In this document: one piece after another, positions 36,519 to 46,989 of the stretch
Numbering within the stretch: position 1 is the stretch's first letter
How the letters are laid out: the number at the start of each line of letters is the position of its first letter
Assembly: GCF_014698065.1 (NCBI RefSeq)
Contig: NZ_JACJSI010000019.1
Location: forward strand, 36,196-100,195
From: Nostoc flagelliforme FACHB-838
GTDB lineage: Bacteria; Cyanobacteriota; Cyanobacteriia; Cyanobacteriales; Nostocaceae
DNA length: 64,000 bases
Direction of reading: 5' to 3'
Made by a program: the position numbers and the translations under genes
The notes under the pieces: model-generated
The model's input: only the letters and a program-made list of their open reading frames with translations
The model's database searches: none
What the model was told of the DNA's origin: nothing

Positions 36519-38126
36519 ATGTCCCATTCTGAGTTCCCTGATTCTCCCCTACCCATTGAAACAGAACAGGCTTCTGTTAACGATTCTAGTCAAGAGTCAC
36601 AACCATTGTTAGAGCGATCGCCTAAGCCACCTCAAAAACGGCGTTGGCCCATGATATTGGGAATTGTTCTGCTAGTTGCAGGTATTGGTTTTGGTTGGCG
36701 CTGGTGGCAAACTAGTAATGCTAGTAATGCAGGAGCAGGTGGGCCTGCTGCTGGTCAACCGATGGCAATTCCCGTCAAGCTAGCGACTGTGCAAACTGAA
36801 ACAGTGCAGGAAAGTTCTGAGTTTATTGGCTCCTTAGAAGCTCCACGTTCGGTAATCATCAGGCCACAGGTTGATGGACGAATTACCAATATTTTCATTC
36901 AAGAGGGCAACCGTGTTCAACAGGGGCAAGCTATTATTAGCCTAGAAAGTGATAGTGTCCAAGCGCAATTATTACAAGCAAAAGCTGGACTAGCACAAGC
37001 TCAAGCACGTCTTGCTGAATTGGAAGCTGGTACACGAAAAGAAGAAATTGCCCAAGCTAGAGCGCAGTTAACCCAAGCTCAAGCTCGTCTTCGAGATGCC
37101 CAATCAGGATCGCAACCACAAGAAATTGCTCAGGCTGAGGCTCAAATTGAATCAGCTAAATCTGATGTGGAATTAGCACAATCACGAGCCAAGCGCTACG
37201 CACAATTGAGAAAAGAGGGCGCAGTTTCTCAAGATACCTTAGAAGGATATGTCAAAGAACAGCAAAGTGCTGAAGCTGCCCTTGTCGTTGCCCAGAAACG
37301 CCTAGACCAACTTCGCCAAAGCAGAACTTCTAGTGTTAATGAGCTAGCTGGAGCCTTAGAACAACAGAAGCAGAACTTAAGGCAACTAGAAAATGGTTCC
37401 CGTCCAGAAGAAATTGCCCAAGCGCGATCGCAAGTAAGTCAAGCAGCTGCCCAAGTCCAAGCTGCCCAAGTCCAGCTACAATACACAAAAGTCATTGCAC
37501 CTTTCACTGGTATTGTTGGTGATATTCCTACGAAGGTGGGAGATTATGTGGAAAGAGCAGATCAGCTCACTACACTAACTAGAAATGACTCTTTAGAACT
37601 GAATATTTCCGTTCCTATAGAAGAAGCCAAAAAGCTGCGCTTGGGATTACCAGTGCAAATGCTCAACGCCCAAGGTCTACCTACAGCAAGGGGTAAGGTG
37701 AATTTCATCTCTCCAAATGCCAGTTCAGATTCGCAAACAGTTTTGGTTAAAGCCAACTTTGGTAATTCTAGAAGTCAACTGCTCAATCGCCAGTCAGTCC
37801 AAACCAAAGTGATTTGGAACCAACGCCCAGGAATTTTAATTCCAGTTACAGCAGTATCTCGCCTAGGTGGAGAGACTTTTGTATTTGTAGCCGAAGCGCC
37901 AACAGAAAAGAAAGCTGAAGCGCCAGCAGAAAAGCCTAAAGCTGAAGCACCTAAACTGGTAGCTCAACAAAAACCTGTGAAATTGGGAGTTATTGAGGGG
38001 AATAATTATCAAGTTATCGAAGGACTAAAAGCTGGAGACAAAATTGTTGTTTCTGGTATTCTCAACCTAACTAATGGCGCTCCCATTACCCCTGCACCGC
38101 AAGAAGTGGGTAGTCGGAAGCTTTAG
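36519..38126 (+). CDS. RND efflux system periplasmic adaptor (membrane fusion protein)
   Basis: HlyD/AcrA-type adaptor, 535 residues. A cytoplasmic Pro-rich start leads to one membrane segment (RWPMILGIVLLVAGIGFGWRWW, about 42-63). The barrel-sandwich entry VIIRPQVDGRITNIFIQEGNRVQQGQAIISL follows, then a long coiled-coil hairpin of Gln/Ala-rich repeats (AQAQARLAELEAG, RPEEIAQARSQVSQAAAQ). The return strand is YTKVIAPFTGIVGDIPTKVGDYV, with beta-barrel and membrane-proximal domains after it. An Ala/Glu/Lys/Pro insert (residues about 455-480) is a low-complexity linker. It bridges the inner-membrane pump and an outer-membrane TolC-like channel, not encoded here. It is 135 bp upstream of the RND permease gene and should be co-transcribed. 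Confidence 0.93.
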   Translation: MSHSEFPDSPLPIETEQASVNDSSQESQPLLERSPKPPQKRRWPMILGIVLLVAGIGFGWRWWQTSNASNAGAGGPAAGQPMAIPVKLATVQTETVQESSEFIGSLEAPRSVIIRPQVDGRITNIFIQEGNRVQQGQAIISLESDSVQAQLLQAKAGLAQAQARLAELEAGTRKEEIAQARAQLTQAQARLRDAQSGSQPQEIAQAEAQIESAKSDVELAQSRAKRYAQLRKEGAVSQDTLEGYVKEQQSAEAALVVAQKRLDQLRQSRTSSVNELAGALEQQKQNLRQLENGSRPEEIAQARSQVSQAAAQVQAAQVQLQYTKVIAPFTGIVGDIPTKVGDYVERADQLTTLTRNDSLELNISVPIEEAKKLRLGLPVQMLNAQGLPTARGKVNFISPNASSDSQTVLVKANFGNSRSQLLNRQSVQTKVIWNQRPGILIPVTAVSRLGGETFVFVAEAPTEKKAEAPAEKPKAEAPKLVAQQKPVKLGVIEGNNYQVIEGLKAGDKIVVSGILNLTNGAPITPAPQEVGSRKL

Positions 38127-38261
38127 TTGAAGATGGGAAATGAGGAAGTAGGGGGGCAGAGGGGAGAATAAAAAATTAGCTCTTTCCCCTCTGCTGCACC
38201 TCGCCCCTCTGCCTCTTTTCAATGCCCAATGCCAAATACCCAATGCCCAATTTGTTAAGCT

Positions 38262-41200
38262 ATGTTTGTTGACTTCTTTATTAAGCGGCCAATCTTTGCG
38301 TCAGTCAGTGCGATCATCATCCTTTTAATAGGATTAATTAGTATTCCCTCACTACCGATCGCTAGGTTTCCAGAAATTAGTCCCACTCAAATCAGTGTAA
38401 CTTCCAACTATAGCGGAGTTAGTGCAGAAGTCGTAGAAAGCGGAGTTACAAATATCTTAGAAAGGCAAATCAACGGGATTGAAGGACTAAGATATCTCAC
38501 TTCTAGTAGCAGTAACGATGGTACTAGTACTATTACAGCCACCTTTGATTCATCGCGGGATAAAGATATTGCGGCTGTGGATGTGCAAAATCAAATCGTA
38601 TTTCTATTGCCCAACCACAACTACCAGACTCTGTGCAACGCACGGGAGTGCGGGTATCTAAAGAATCTAGCAACATTCTCTTAGCAATTGGTTTATTCGC
38701 TGAGAAGAATCAATACGACAATACATTCTTAAGCAATTATGCCGACCTTTACATAGCAGATGCTGTAAAAAGAGTCAAAGGGGTGAGCAACGCTCAAATT
38801 TTTGGTGAACGTCGCTACGCAATGCGCCTGTGGCTAGATCCGAGTCGCCTTGCTAGTCGGGGGCTAACAACCAAGGATGTAGGAAATGCCTTATCCGAAC
38901 AAAACTTGCAAGTTGGTGCAGGGAGAATTGGACAAGAACCAGCTCCTGAAGGGCAGAGGTATCAACTTGATGTGCGTGCTGCTAGCCGATTATCAGAACC
39001 ATCAGAATTTGAAGAAATTGTCCTCAAAACTGAAGGTGATGGTACTTTAGTCAAGCTCAAAGATGTCGGTAAAGCCGAACTGGGCGCAGAAAATTACAAC
39101 ACATTTCTGCGATTTCGGGGTAATGATGCTGTAGGTTTAGGGATTTATCAGGTTCCTGGTAGTAATGCTTTAGATGTAGCTAAGGGAGTCAAAGCTGAAC
39201 TGGCCCGATTGGCACCGAGCTTTCCACCAGGAATGAAATATCAAGTAGCTTTTGACACAACATCCTTCGTAGAAGAGTCAATGGCAGAAGTGGTCAAGAC
39301 TCTGATTGAAGCGGTAGTGCTGGTTGTGATTGTAATTTTTGTGTTTTTGCAAGATTGGCGAACCACTTTAATTCCAGCCCTGACTATTCCCCTAGCACTA
39401 ATTGGGACATTTGTTTTCATCAAAATTTTTAACTTTTCCATTAATAGTTTGACTTTGTTTGGTCTGACTCTAGCATCAGGCATGGTGGTAGACGATGCGA
39501 TCGTTGTGGTGGAGCAAATTAGCCGTTTTATTCAGGATAAAGGAGTTAGTCCTCGCCGAGCCGCAAGTGAATCAATGGCGGAACTGTTTAGTGCGGTTAT
39601 TGCCACTTCATTAGTGTTGATGGCGGTGTTTGTGCCAGTGGCATTTTTCCCGGGAACAACAGGCGCACTTTATCGGCAATTTGCCCTGACGATCGCTTTC
39701 TCTATTGCGATTTCAACTTTTTTGGCTTTGACCCTAACGCCATCTTTATGTGGGGTGTTGCTACGTCAAGGACAAAGACCGCCCAGGTGGATTGGCTGGC
39801 TGTTTGACCTAATTAATCGGTTCTTGGAATGGGTAAGGTCAAGCTATGAGCGATCGCTTACCTGGATGGTACGATTCAAAAGCATCGTCATTGGACTGTT
39901 TATCGTTTCTTTGGGAATGACTGCTTGGCTGTACACCACAGTACCGACAGCCTTTCTCCCCGATGAAGACGAAGGTTACTTCATCACAATTATCCAAGGG
40001 CCGCAAGGGGTTTCGCTGCAATACACCAGCGATGTCATGGCACAAGTAGAAAAAGAAATCCTGCCACTTCCAGAAGTGCTAGGGACTTTCGCTGTAGGAG
40101 GATTTGGCTTTAGTGGTAGCACCGCCAATAGCGGCATCATCTTTACAACTTTAAAACCTTGGGCAGAACGTTCAAGACCCGATCAATCAGTGCAGGCGAT
40201 TATTGGCAAATTGCAAGGGAAGTTGTTGTCAATCCCAGAAGCCAGAGTTTTTCCTATGAACCCGCCACCAATTCAAGGTTTAGGCAACTTTGGCGGCTTC
40301 GTCTTTCAACTGCAAGACCGCAGAGGTAACGCTGGCTTACAAAATTTAGTAGAGTCGATGGGTAAGTTGCTAGGTCGCGCCAATCAAACACCAGGATTAC
40401 AAGCTGTATTTAGTACTTTTGCCGCAGATACACCGCAATTGCTTGTGGAAGTAGACCGCAATAAAGCCAAATCATTGCAAGTTTCTATAGATGATGTCTT
40501 CAGTACTTTACAAACTGCTTTGGGATCGCAATATGTGAATGATTTCAATCTCCAGCAGCGCAATTATCGCGTGTATATCCAGGCAGATCAACAGTTTCGT
40601 TCCAACCCCAAAGATATTGGTAAACTATACGTTCGTTCTCAAACGAATCAAATGATTCCTTTGAGTAACTTAGTCACAGTTACTCCGACTGTGGGAGCGC
40701 AAACTATCAATCACTACAATCTGTTCCGCTCAATTGAAATTAATGGTTCCGCCGCTCCTGGCTCTAGTTCTGGAGACGCAATTAAGGCAATGGAACAAGT
40801 TGCAAAAGAAGTTTTACCAGCAGGTTATGGCTACGAATGGTCAGGGACTGCATTAGAAGAAATAGATTCTGGTGGTTTAGCACCCCTAATCTTTGGATTA
40901 GGAATAATCTTTGTGTTTTTGGTATTAGCCGCTCAATACGAAAACTACATTGACCCCTTTATCATTTTGTTATCAGTTCCCTTAGCTATCTTTGGAGCGT
41001 TGATAGCTCAATCATTGCGCGGTTTTGCTAATGATGTTTACTGTCAAATTGGACTGGTAATGTTGATTGGTTTGGCTAGTAAAAACGCAATTTTGATTGT
41101 GGAATTTGCTAACCAATTGCGAGACCAAGGACTTTCGATTACCAAAGCAGTAATTGAAGCTTCACAAGAGCGGTTACGTCCAATTTTGATGACTGCCTTT

Positions 41201-41416
41201 TCTACACTCTTGGGGATTTTTCCGTTAGCTATTGCTACAGGTGCTGGTGCGGGAAGTCGGCAATCTCTGGGAACAACAGTATTTGGTGGAATGTTAATTG
41301 CTACTTTTTTAAGTTTGTTTGTAGTGCCAATTTTGTACATTGTAATTAAGACGACAACAGAGCGATTTATCAAACCAAATCGGCATCAAGAAATATCAGC
41401 ACAAGCTGTGTCATAA
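38262..41416 (+). pseudogene. RND multidrug efflux permease (AcrB/HAE1 family), frameshifted by a 5-bp duplication
   Basis: Two frames together encode one AcrB-type pump of about 1,050 residues. The first (38262-38684) covers the N-terminal helix (FIKRPIFASVSAIIILLIGL) and the start of the porter domain up to AAVDVQN. The second (open from 38633) continues from QRTGVRVSKESSNILLAIGL to the C-terminus. The break is at 38588-38597, where AAATC occurs twice in tandem. Removing one copy restores VQNRISIAQPQLPDSVQRTGV, the expected family text. The rest is intact: the proton-relay Asp pair in GMVVDDAIVVVEQ, the Lys in IGLASKNAILIVEFA, and a HAE1-type ending. As read, the protein is truncated after about 110 native residues. 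Real mutation or sequencing error cannot be told apart from one read. Confidence 0.9.
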
Positions 41417-41535
41417 AATGGTAGCACTGCTGTATATTCATCCAAATCTGAGGATTAAGTGTTTCTCTTTTTTAGATCATTTAGTCCAATTGTAGCGGCA
41501 GTTAATCACCCTATTAACTGTCACTACATATCGTC

Positions 41536-41664
41536 ATATCATGTTCGATTTAATACTTATGTCATTGCGAACGTAGCGCGGCAATCCCAAACCTTTGCAA
41601 TTGCTTCATCCCACTTCGTTGCATTCGCAATGACATATTATAAGTGATTTGCCGAACATGATAT
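41536..41664. mobile_element. MITE-like element, 129 bp, 12-bp terminal inverted repeats
   Basis: Ends ATATCATGTTCG (41536-41547) and CGAACATGATAT (41653-41664) are exact inverted repeats. The interior is also palindromic (ACTTATGTCATTGCGAACG ... TTCGCAATGACATATTATAAGT) and contains GCAATCCCAAACCTTTGC, which is echoed in degenerate form near 59998-60035. It has no coding capacity. The surrounding 402-bp gap (41417-41818) holds nothing else that I can name. Confidence 0.65.
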
Positions 41665-41818
41665 CAGATGAAGTTTTAATTTTGCCAGTGCTTTTTCAAT
41701 TAAGTTATACCAATTCTGCATGAAGCATCTGGAACCCAAATTATGGTGCTATATTGCTGAATTTGGTATTTGAAATATCGCTGTTTTATTCCTATGGGGA
41801 TATAGACTATATGTGTAG

Positions 41819-44800
41819 TTATCTGATGCAAGTAACTTGGTATTTTTTGAGTAACTCTTTAACTTGAGCAGCTACCAAAGGATGTGGATCTTTTTGCAAC
41901 TGGGGTAAAATTTGTAAGAGAACGCGATGTGAAACCATATTCAAGTATGCGATCGCAGCTTCTCTAACAAAGCCTGTTGGATGACGCAAACTCACTAAAA
42001 TCTCCGAACTGGTTAGTCGGATACGCGTAACTTCCGCATAATGAAAACAGCACGCTAGGCACCAGTCAGAAAGGAAGTTACCTAACATCAGCAATTTGTG
42101 CAGGCGATCGCTAACTAACATATTCTCATATTCTACGATCTTGGCTTCTACGAGATGTTGCAGTTTTTCTGACTGCGGTCGGTTATCTAAAATATTCAGC
42201 AATATAGACTTTGAAGAGAGAGTTATAGTATGCTCTAAAATTTCTAACCCCCGCGCTAAGTTTACCACTGAGAGCGATCGCAGATTGAAGGATGCTGCCT
42301 GCATCTTTTCTGGTGAGTAAAGCAGTCTCAGTAATAGTAACAGCCGCTCTTTGACATCCAATTCCAATTCTAAAAGGGCGCGTTGCATTAACTCAGACAC
42401 AACCCCAACCCTCTGGTTTGATTGATGATTTTCTTTTAGGTCTAATGTTTTAAAGTCTATGTATGCAGCGTAAATCTCACCTAAAAACTTTAATTCTTGT
42501 TTGATTAAATTTTCTACCCGATTTTCATAAAACCGATCTACTAAACCTGTAATTCCTGGTTTTTTGTGGATTTTTAGTAAGCTGCGGAGAATATGATCTC
42601 TGTTAGTACCCCAGGATGTCTCCAAGTTTTCCCATAAAGTCTCCAATGCTTCCTGGGTGCCGACTTGAGCAATGGTACGCCAAGCGTACATCCGCACTAC
42701 TTCTGGTTTGTAAATATTGGTAGCCAACTGTAGCAGCATTTCTAAAGCTTCATTTTCCAGTCGCATTAGAGCTGACATGGCTGTACTGCGAGTTGATTTG
42801 TAATAAAGTGCTGCAATCAGTGCCGAATAGTACTCTTCTAAATGGGTGGCTGCAATCATTTCCAAAACGGCACATCGCACCCGTAATGACTCATCTTGTA
42901 ATAAATTTGGGATGTGAATCCGCAACGCCTGCAAATAAACTGCTTCTCTAAGCGCTCTAACTCCATTTACCCGTTCCCGTTCTTGCTTATGAGTCAGCAT
43001 CCGGCGCATGGTTTGGGTCGCTGCGACCTTTTGCATGGGTGTTCCCTGGCGTAAGACTAAAGCGGCGGCGGTGGCGCGGATGAGTGAGTTTTGCCGGGGG
43101 TTCAAGTATTCTTCTAGGAGGCTTAAATTGGGATTTGGTTCCGCCAGCCAAACGTAGCGCAGCGCTAAGGCAAAAACTTCGGGGCTAGTTTCTTGAGATT
43201 CTTCTAATAAAGGACGGATGGCAGATAGATAAGCAGGATTTGCACCTCCCATCAGCATTACTTCCAAACTTTGGCGCTGCAAATCTGGGGTTAACTTGAC
43301 TAGTAGAGGTGCTAAAACTTCGGCGGCTCCAAGGGAATCCATTTGGGCTAAAAGTTCAATGCAAGAGCGTTTATCAGCCTCACTGCCTTTTTCTGCCAAA
43401 GCTTTGACTACTCCCTGTTTGAAGAATCGTAAGCCCATGTTGGCTGCACTTAATTGACCTCGTGCCACACTCAAGACTAACAGTTCAACATAACGCGATC
43501 GCAATTCCCAAACTACTGTTAAACAAGTGCCAGCTATCAGCATTGTTTCTGCTACTAACACCCACTTTTGCAATGGTACAGGTATAAACCGCCCACAAAA
43601 TAATAGAGTTGCAAAAATGAGCGCTCCTGTCAAACCTGTAGCGATCGCTTCAGCAGTTCCACCAGATAAAGTCTGCATCCGGCTGCGAATTGCCTCTGGA
43701 ATCGGTTGGTACAGGATGGGGCCACTACTCATGACAAAGGTGTAGCGCAGAAGTTCATCGCAGAATTTGACAATTATCAAACCCCAGAAAAAGCTTTGCG
43801 ATTGGATGGCTGGAATTAAATGCAGAAATATCAGCACACCTGGTAGTGAAAAGCCTACGGTGATTGGTAAAAGCGTGGCAGTGAAAAATACCCCCATTCG
43901 TTCGATAAGTCGGCTGGAAATAAACCACTGCAACAATAACTCGCACAGTCCTAACATCCCACCAAATAGACCCAAGAAGCTGGCGAGTTCTCGTTCGCCC
44001 AAATTGGATTGGAGTTCGCGCAGATACTGAAAATCTATTAATAACCCAATGACTTGCAACAGACCGACAAAGGCAAACAACTGCCAGACATACCGTTTCA
44101 GCGGACTTTTAATAAAACGCTGTCGTGAAGCTTGTTCTTCAGGAATTAGTTTTTGTGGGGTTTCAGGAAAAGCTGCTCGATAATGATGCGTCAAATAAAA
44201 TAAAATCCCCGATCCTAGTAAAATCACCACACAAGCGATGAGGATGATCTTGTTCAGTGTCATGTATTGCACTAGCCAAGGCAAACTAAAGCCACTGATT
44301 ACATCTGCAACCAAAAGACCACTACTCACTAGTGGGTAAGTGCGTTTAATCTCCCGAATGTTAAATAGTTGGTTAGCGACAATGGAGATATTAAGGTCAT
44401 TGACCACATAAAGCGCATCTACCCACAGCCGGAGCAGAAATACCGAAATAACTGCCAGATAGGAAAAATGAGATCCCCAACGTAATGCAACTAATAAGAC
44501 TAATGGCATCAACATACAAGGTGCGATCGCCACAATCACCCGCCGTAAGGGAAAAATCTTTTGCAGCCAGGAGTATAAAAACACCAGCCCGGCACTCATA
44601 ACAGCACTGCCAATATACATCCACGGCAGCAGATTAGTTCCATATTCATCCAAAAACAGCGCCACCGTACTGTCCTCTGCCCACCGCAATCCTACAGATA
44701 CAGTTGTGTAAAAAATAAACATTATCTGAGTTCGTTCGCTCTCCTCTGGTCGGAGATTCACCCACTGTAATAGTCGTGGTAAAGCAACTTTATTTGCAGC

Positions 44801-44824
44801 CAACCAGTAATTTTTCAGTTCCAT
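41819..44824 (-). CDS. Nucleotide-translocase-like membrane protein fused to HEAT repeats
   Basis: 1,001 residues in two halves. Residues about 30-440 contain about 12 hydrophobic segments, with phrases such as WAEDSTVALFLDEYGTNLLPW, LRLWVDALYVVNDLNISIVA and FCDELLRYTFVMSSGPILYQPI followed by RSRMQTLSGG. These resemble the ATP/ADP-translocase-like (NTT/TLC) proteins of cyanobacteria and plastids. Residues about 450-990 are helical pairs of HEAT type (VRCAVLEMIAATHLEEY, RMYAWRTIAQVGTQEALETL, VREAAIAYLNMVSH). Transport activity is not shown for this fused form, and the HEAT part could be a docking or regulatory scaffold. Monocistronic; start ATG at 44824. Confidence 0.75.
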   Translation of the reverse strand: MELKNYWLAANKVALPRLLQWVNLRPEESERTQIMFIFYTTVSVGLRWAEDSTVALFLDEYGTNLLPWMYIGSAVMSAGLVFLYSWLQKIFPLRRVIVAIAPCMLMPLVLLVALRWGSHFSYLAVISVFLLRLWVDALYVVNDLNISIVANQLFNIREIKRTYPLVSSGLLVADVISGFSLPWLVQYMTLNKIILIACVVILLGSGILFYLTHHYRAAFPETPQKLIPEEQASRQRFIKSPLKRYVWQLFAFVGLLQVIGLLIDFQYLRELQSNLGERELASFLGLFGGMLGLCELLLQWFISSRLIERMGVFFTATLLPITVGFSLPGVLIFLHLIPAIQSQSFFWGLIIVKFCDELLRYTFVMSSGPILYQPIPEAIRSRMQTLSGGTAEAIATGLTGALIFATLLFCGRFIPVPLQKWVLVAETMLIAGTCLTVVWELRSRYVELLVLSVARGQLSAANMGLRFFKQGVVKALAEKGSEADKRSCIELLAQMDSLGAAEVLAPLLVKLTPDLQRQSLEVMLMGGANPAYLSAIRPLLEESQETSPEVFALALRYVWLAEPNPNLSLLEEYLNPRQNSLIRATAAALVLRQGTPMQKVAATQTMRRMLTHKQERERVNGVRALREAVYLQALRIHIPNLLQDESLRVRCAVLEMIAATHLEEYYSALIAALYYKSTRSTAMSALMRLENEALEMLLQLATNIYKPEVVRMYAWRTIAQVGTQEALETLWENLETSWGTNRDHILRSLLKIHKKPGITGLVDRFYENRVENLIKQELKFLGEIYAAYIDFKTLDLKENHQSNQRVGVVSELMQRALLELELDVKERLLLLLRLLYSPEKMQAASFNLRSLSVVNLARGLEILEHTITLSSKSILLNILDNRPQSEKLQHLVEAKIVEYENMLVSDRLHKLLMLGNFLSDWCLACCFHYAEVTRIRLTSSEILVSLRHPTGFVREAAIAYLNMVSHRVLLQILPQLQKDPHPLVAAQVKELLKKYQVTCIR

Positions 44825-45067
44825 GCAGTTTTATTTTCTGGTAGTATCACCGCGTAATGGGAGCGGGGCAGGGGGAAGCAGGGGGAGCAGGGGAAGCAGG
44901 GGAAGCAGGGGAAGAAAATACTTCCTTGTCCTACTTGTCCCCTTAATCTCCTCGAAATAGCAAAAATCCTGAGCAACTGAGTATTATGTTTCCCACTTAG
45001 CCTTCAGGATTATCGATTTTAGATAAATTTAAATAACCTCAGAGCCTTGGGCGCATATCGAAACATC
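44825..45067. repeat. Purine-rich low-complexity intergenic repeat
   Basis: From about 44858 to 44920 the sequence is a GGGGAGCAGGGGAAGCAGGGGAAG-type run, the reverse complement of the CCCCTGCTTCCCC text seen near 12656 and 26968. No ORF. Confidence 0.75.
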
Positions 45068-45100
45068 AAAAAATCCCCTGACTTTTAGTCAGGGGATTTT
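45068..45100 (-). terminator. Rho-independent terminator of infC
   Basis: Perfect 13-bp stem AAAATCCCCTGAC / GTCAGGGGATTTT with a 5-base loop (45070-45100). On the minus strand it ends in a run of six T (A68-A73 on plus), about 30 bases after the infC stop codon. Confidence 0.9.
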
Positions 45101-45129
45101 CAAACTTGGTCTATTAAACAATTAGAGGA

Positions 45130-45663
45130 TTATTTTTTGGGGGAGATGAGCATCATCATGTTTCGCCCTTCTTTTTTAGGCGCTTGTTGAAGCTCACCAT
45201 AAGGCTCCAAATCCGTTGCCATTCGCTTGAGCAAATCTTCTGCTAGGTCGCTGTGCTGAATTTCTCGACCCCGGAACATCACAGTCGCTTTGACTTTATC
45301 ACCATCTTTTAAAAAGCGCTCTGCTTGCTTGACACGCACGTTGTAGTCGTGTTCTTCTATTTTGTAGCGCATCTTAACTTCTTTGACATCAGCTGTGTGT
45401 TGTTTTTTCCGGGCTTCCCGCGCCTTTTTCTCCTGCTCAAACTTATATTTCCCGTAGTCCATAATCCGACAAACTGGCGGGTCAGCTTTGTCACTTATTA
45501 GCACCAAATCTAACTCTTTCTCTTCTGCTAGTTGTAGTGCTTCCTGTGGGAGCATAATTCCCAGTTGGGCACCATCAGTATCAATTACCCGAATTTTCGG
45601 GAAGCGAATTCGTTCGTTAATTTGGGGCAGATCGCGAGTTCTTTTCTTCTCAATCACAGGCAT
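45130..45663 (-). CDS. infC: Translation initiation factor IF-3
   Basis: 177 residues. IF-3 binds the 30S subunit, checks the start codon-initiator tRNA pairing and blocks premature 50S joining. The N-terminal domain has [21 protein letters not shown] and the linker-proximal [20 protein letters not shown], which is the classic IF-3 signature. The C-terminal domain has [20 protein letters not shown] and [15 protein letters not shown]. All expected motifs and the full length are present. The start here is ATG, not the AUU used for autoregulation in E. coli. In this window it is not joined to rpmI/rplT, so it appears to be a single-gene unit with its own terminator. Confidence 0.97.
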   Translation of the reverse strand: MPVIEKKRTRDLPQINERIRFPKIRVIDTDGAQLGIMLPQEALQLAEEKELDLVLISDKADPPVCRIMDYGKYKFEQEKKAREARKKQHTADVKEVKMRYKIEEHDYNVRVKQAERFLKDGDKVKATVMFRGREIQHSDLAEDLLKRMATDLEPYGELQQAPKKEGRNMMMLISPKK

Positions 45664-46232
45664 TATGATTTGTGGGAGCTCTTAATGAAGGATTTGGTGT
45701 GTCTAAATTTGGTATGCCTCGGAGGCAAAATACAGAAGTAACTCAGGACTGAAAACATAGTCTACAGTTCTAGGGTAACTAATCCATAAAATAGTTGCGT
45801 CCTCGTATTTGTCATTTTACTAACTCTCAGAGAACTTCTCTGCAATAGTTAATCTAAATTACACAACCTAGACTATGTTAAATATTATTACAATTATTTA
45901 GCAATACTTTATTGCGATCGCAGCCACAATTAGCTTAGCGGATTAAGTTTTCTCTGGGGCAGTTTAAGCCATTCTGATTCTCCTAAGGTTTTGACACTGT
46001 ACTTAACAGTCACACCCTTCTTTATTGCTTAAGTATTGATTTATACTTTTTTACTTAGCCATTAAATCTAAATGCTAAATTCAATACACAATTAAACATA
46101 AAGTAAAATTTGTTTATTTTTAATCATAATCAAGATATTTTGTCAAGTCGCCAAACTCCTACATCACTATGGTGCCACCCTGATGAACGGATCAGGTAAA
46201 TTAAGATAAGTAAAGAAAACGCTTTGAACTAA
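45664..46232. other. Divergent promoter region of infC and the HEAT-repeat gene
   Basis: AT-rich, 569 bp, no ORF worth calling. No leader hairpin or riboswitch was recognised. Confidence 0.5.
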
Positions 46233-46913
46233 ATGGCAGCTCTAAGCTTAGAAGAAATTTCGACTCAGTTAGAAAGTCCGAATTTGCGCGATCGCATGGT
46301 AGCCCTTGCTAATCTGCGTAATGTTTCCCCTGAGGATGCAGTCCCTTTGATTAAAAAGGTACTAGACGACGAATCTTTGCAACTGCGATCAATGGCAATA
46401 TTTGCCCTCGGAATCAAGCCGACAGCAGAATGTTATTCGATTTTGGTCAGAATTCTCGAAAATGACCCAGATTATGGTATTAGGGCTGATGCCGCCGGTG
46501 CATTAGGATATTTAGGTGATGCCAGAGCCTTTGAGGTACTATCGCGGGCATTTTATGAAGATACTGATTGGCTAGTACGCTTTAGTGCAGCAGTATCTCT
46601 TGGTAATATTAAAGACCCCCGTGCCCGTCAAATTCTTCTTCAGGCATTGGATAGCAAAGAAGTAGTATTGCAACAAGCTGCAATCTCTGCACTGGGAGAA
46701 ATTAAAGACATTGAGTCTGTAGATAAAATCCTCCGCTTCGCCCAATCAGATGATTGGTTAGTAAGGCAGCGTTTGGCAGAAGCTTTAGGGAATCTTCCCA
46801 CTCCCAAAAGCGTTTCAGCTTTAAAATACTTGGAAAAAGACAATCATTTCAACGTTGCTGAGGCAGCTAGGATTGGCCTCAAGAAGCTTGAAGAAATAGA
46901 CAATCAAGCTTAA
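46233..46913 (+). CDS. HEAT-repeat (NblB/CpcE-like) protein
   Basis: 226 residues forming about six HEAT/PBS-lyase repeats of roughly 30 residues, each with the helix pair ending in ALG or SLG (AIFALGIKP, AAGALGYLGDARAFEVL, AAVSLGNIKDPRARQIL, AISALGEIKDIESV, LAEALGNLPTPKSV). This is the repeat type of CpcE/CpcF bilin lyases and of NblB, a chaperone-like factor for phycobilisome degradation; the size (NblB is about 220 residues) fits NblB better. The next gene, 76 bp downstream, is a CpcS-type lyase, which supports a role in phycobiliprotein biogenesis or turnover. The repeats alone do not fix whether it acts as a lyase, degradation factor or scaffold. Confidence 0.8.
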   Translation: MAALSLEEISTQLESPNLRDRMVALANLRNVSPEDAVPLIKKVLDDESLQLRSMAIFALGIKPTAECYSILVRILENDPDYGIRADAAGALGYLGDARAFEVLSRAFYEDTDWLVRFSAAVSLGNIKDPRARQILLQALDSKEVVLQQAAISALGEIKDIESVDKILRFAQSDDWLVRQRLAEALGNLPTPKSVSALKYLEKDNHFNVAEAARIGLKKLEEIDNQA

Positions 46914-46989
46914 TATAAAAACCTCCTGCTACCTTTTAATAAATAATTAAGTGAGAATCTTAGCATTTTGATGCAGGGTAATTTCATTC

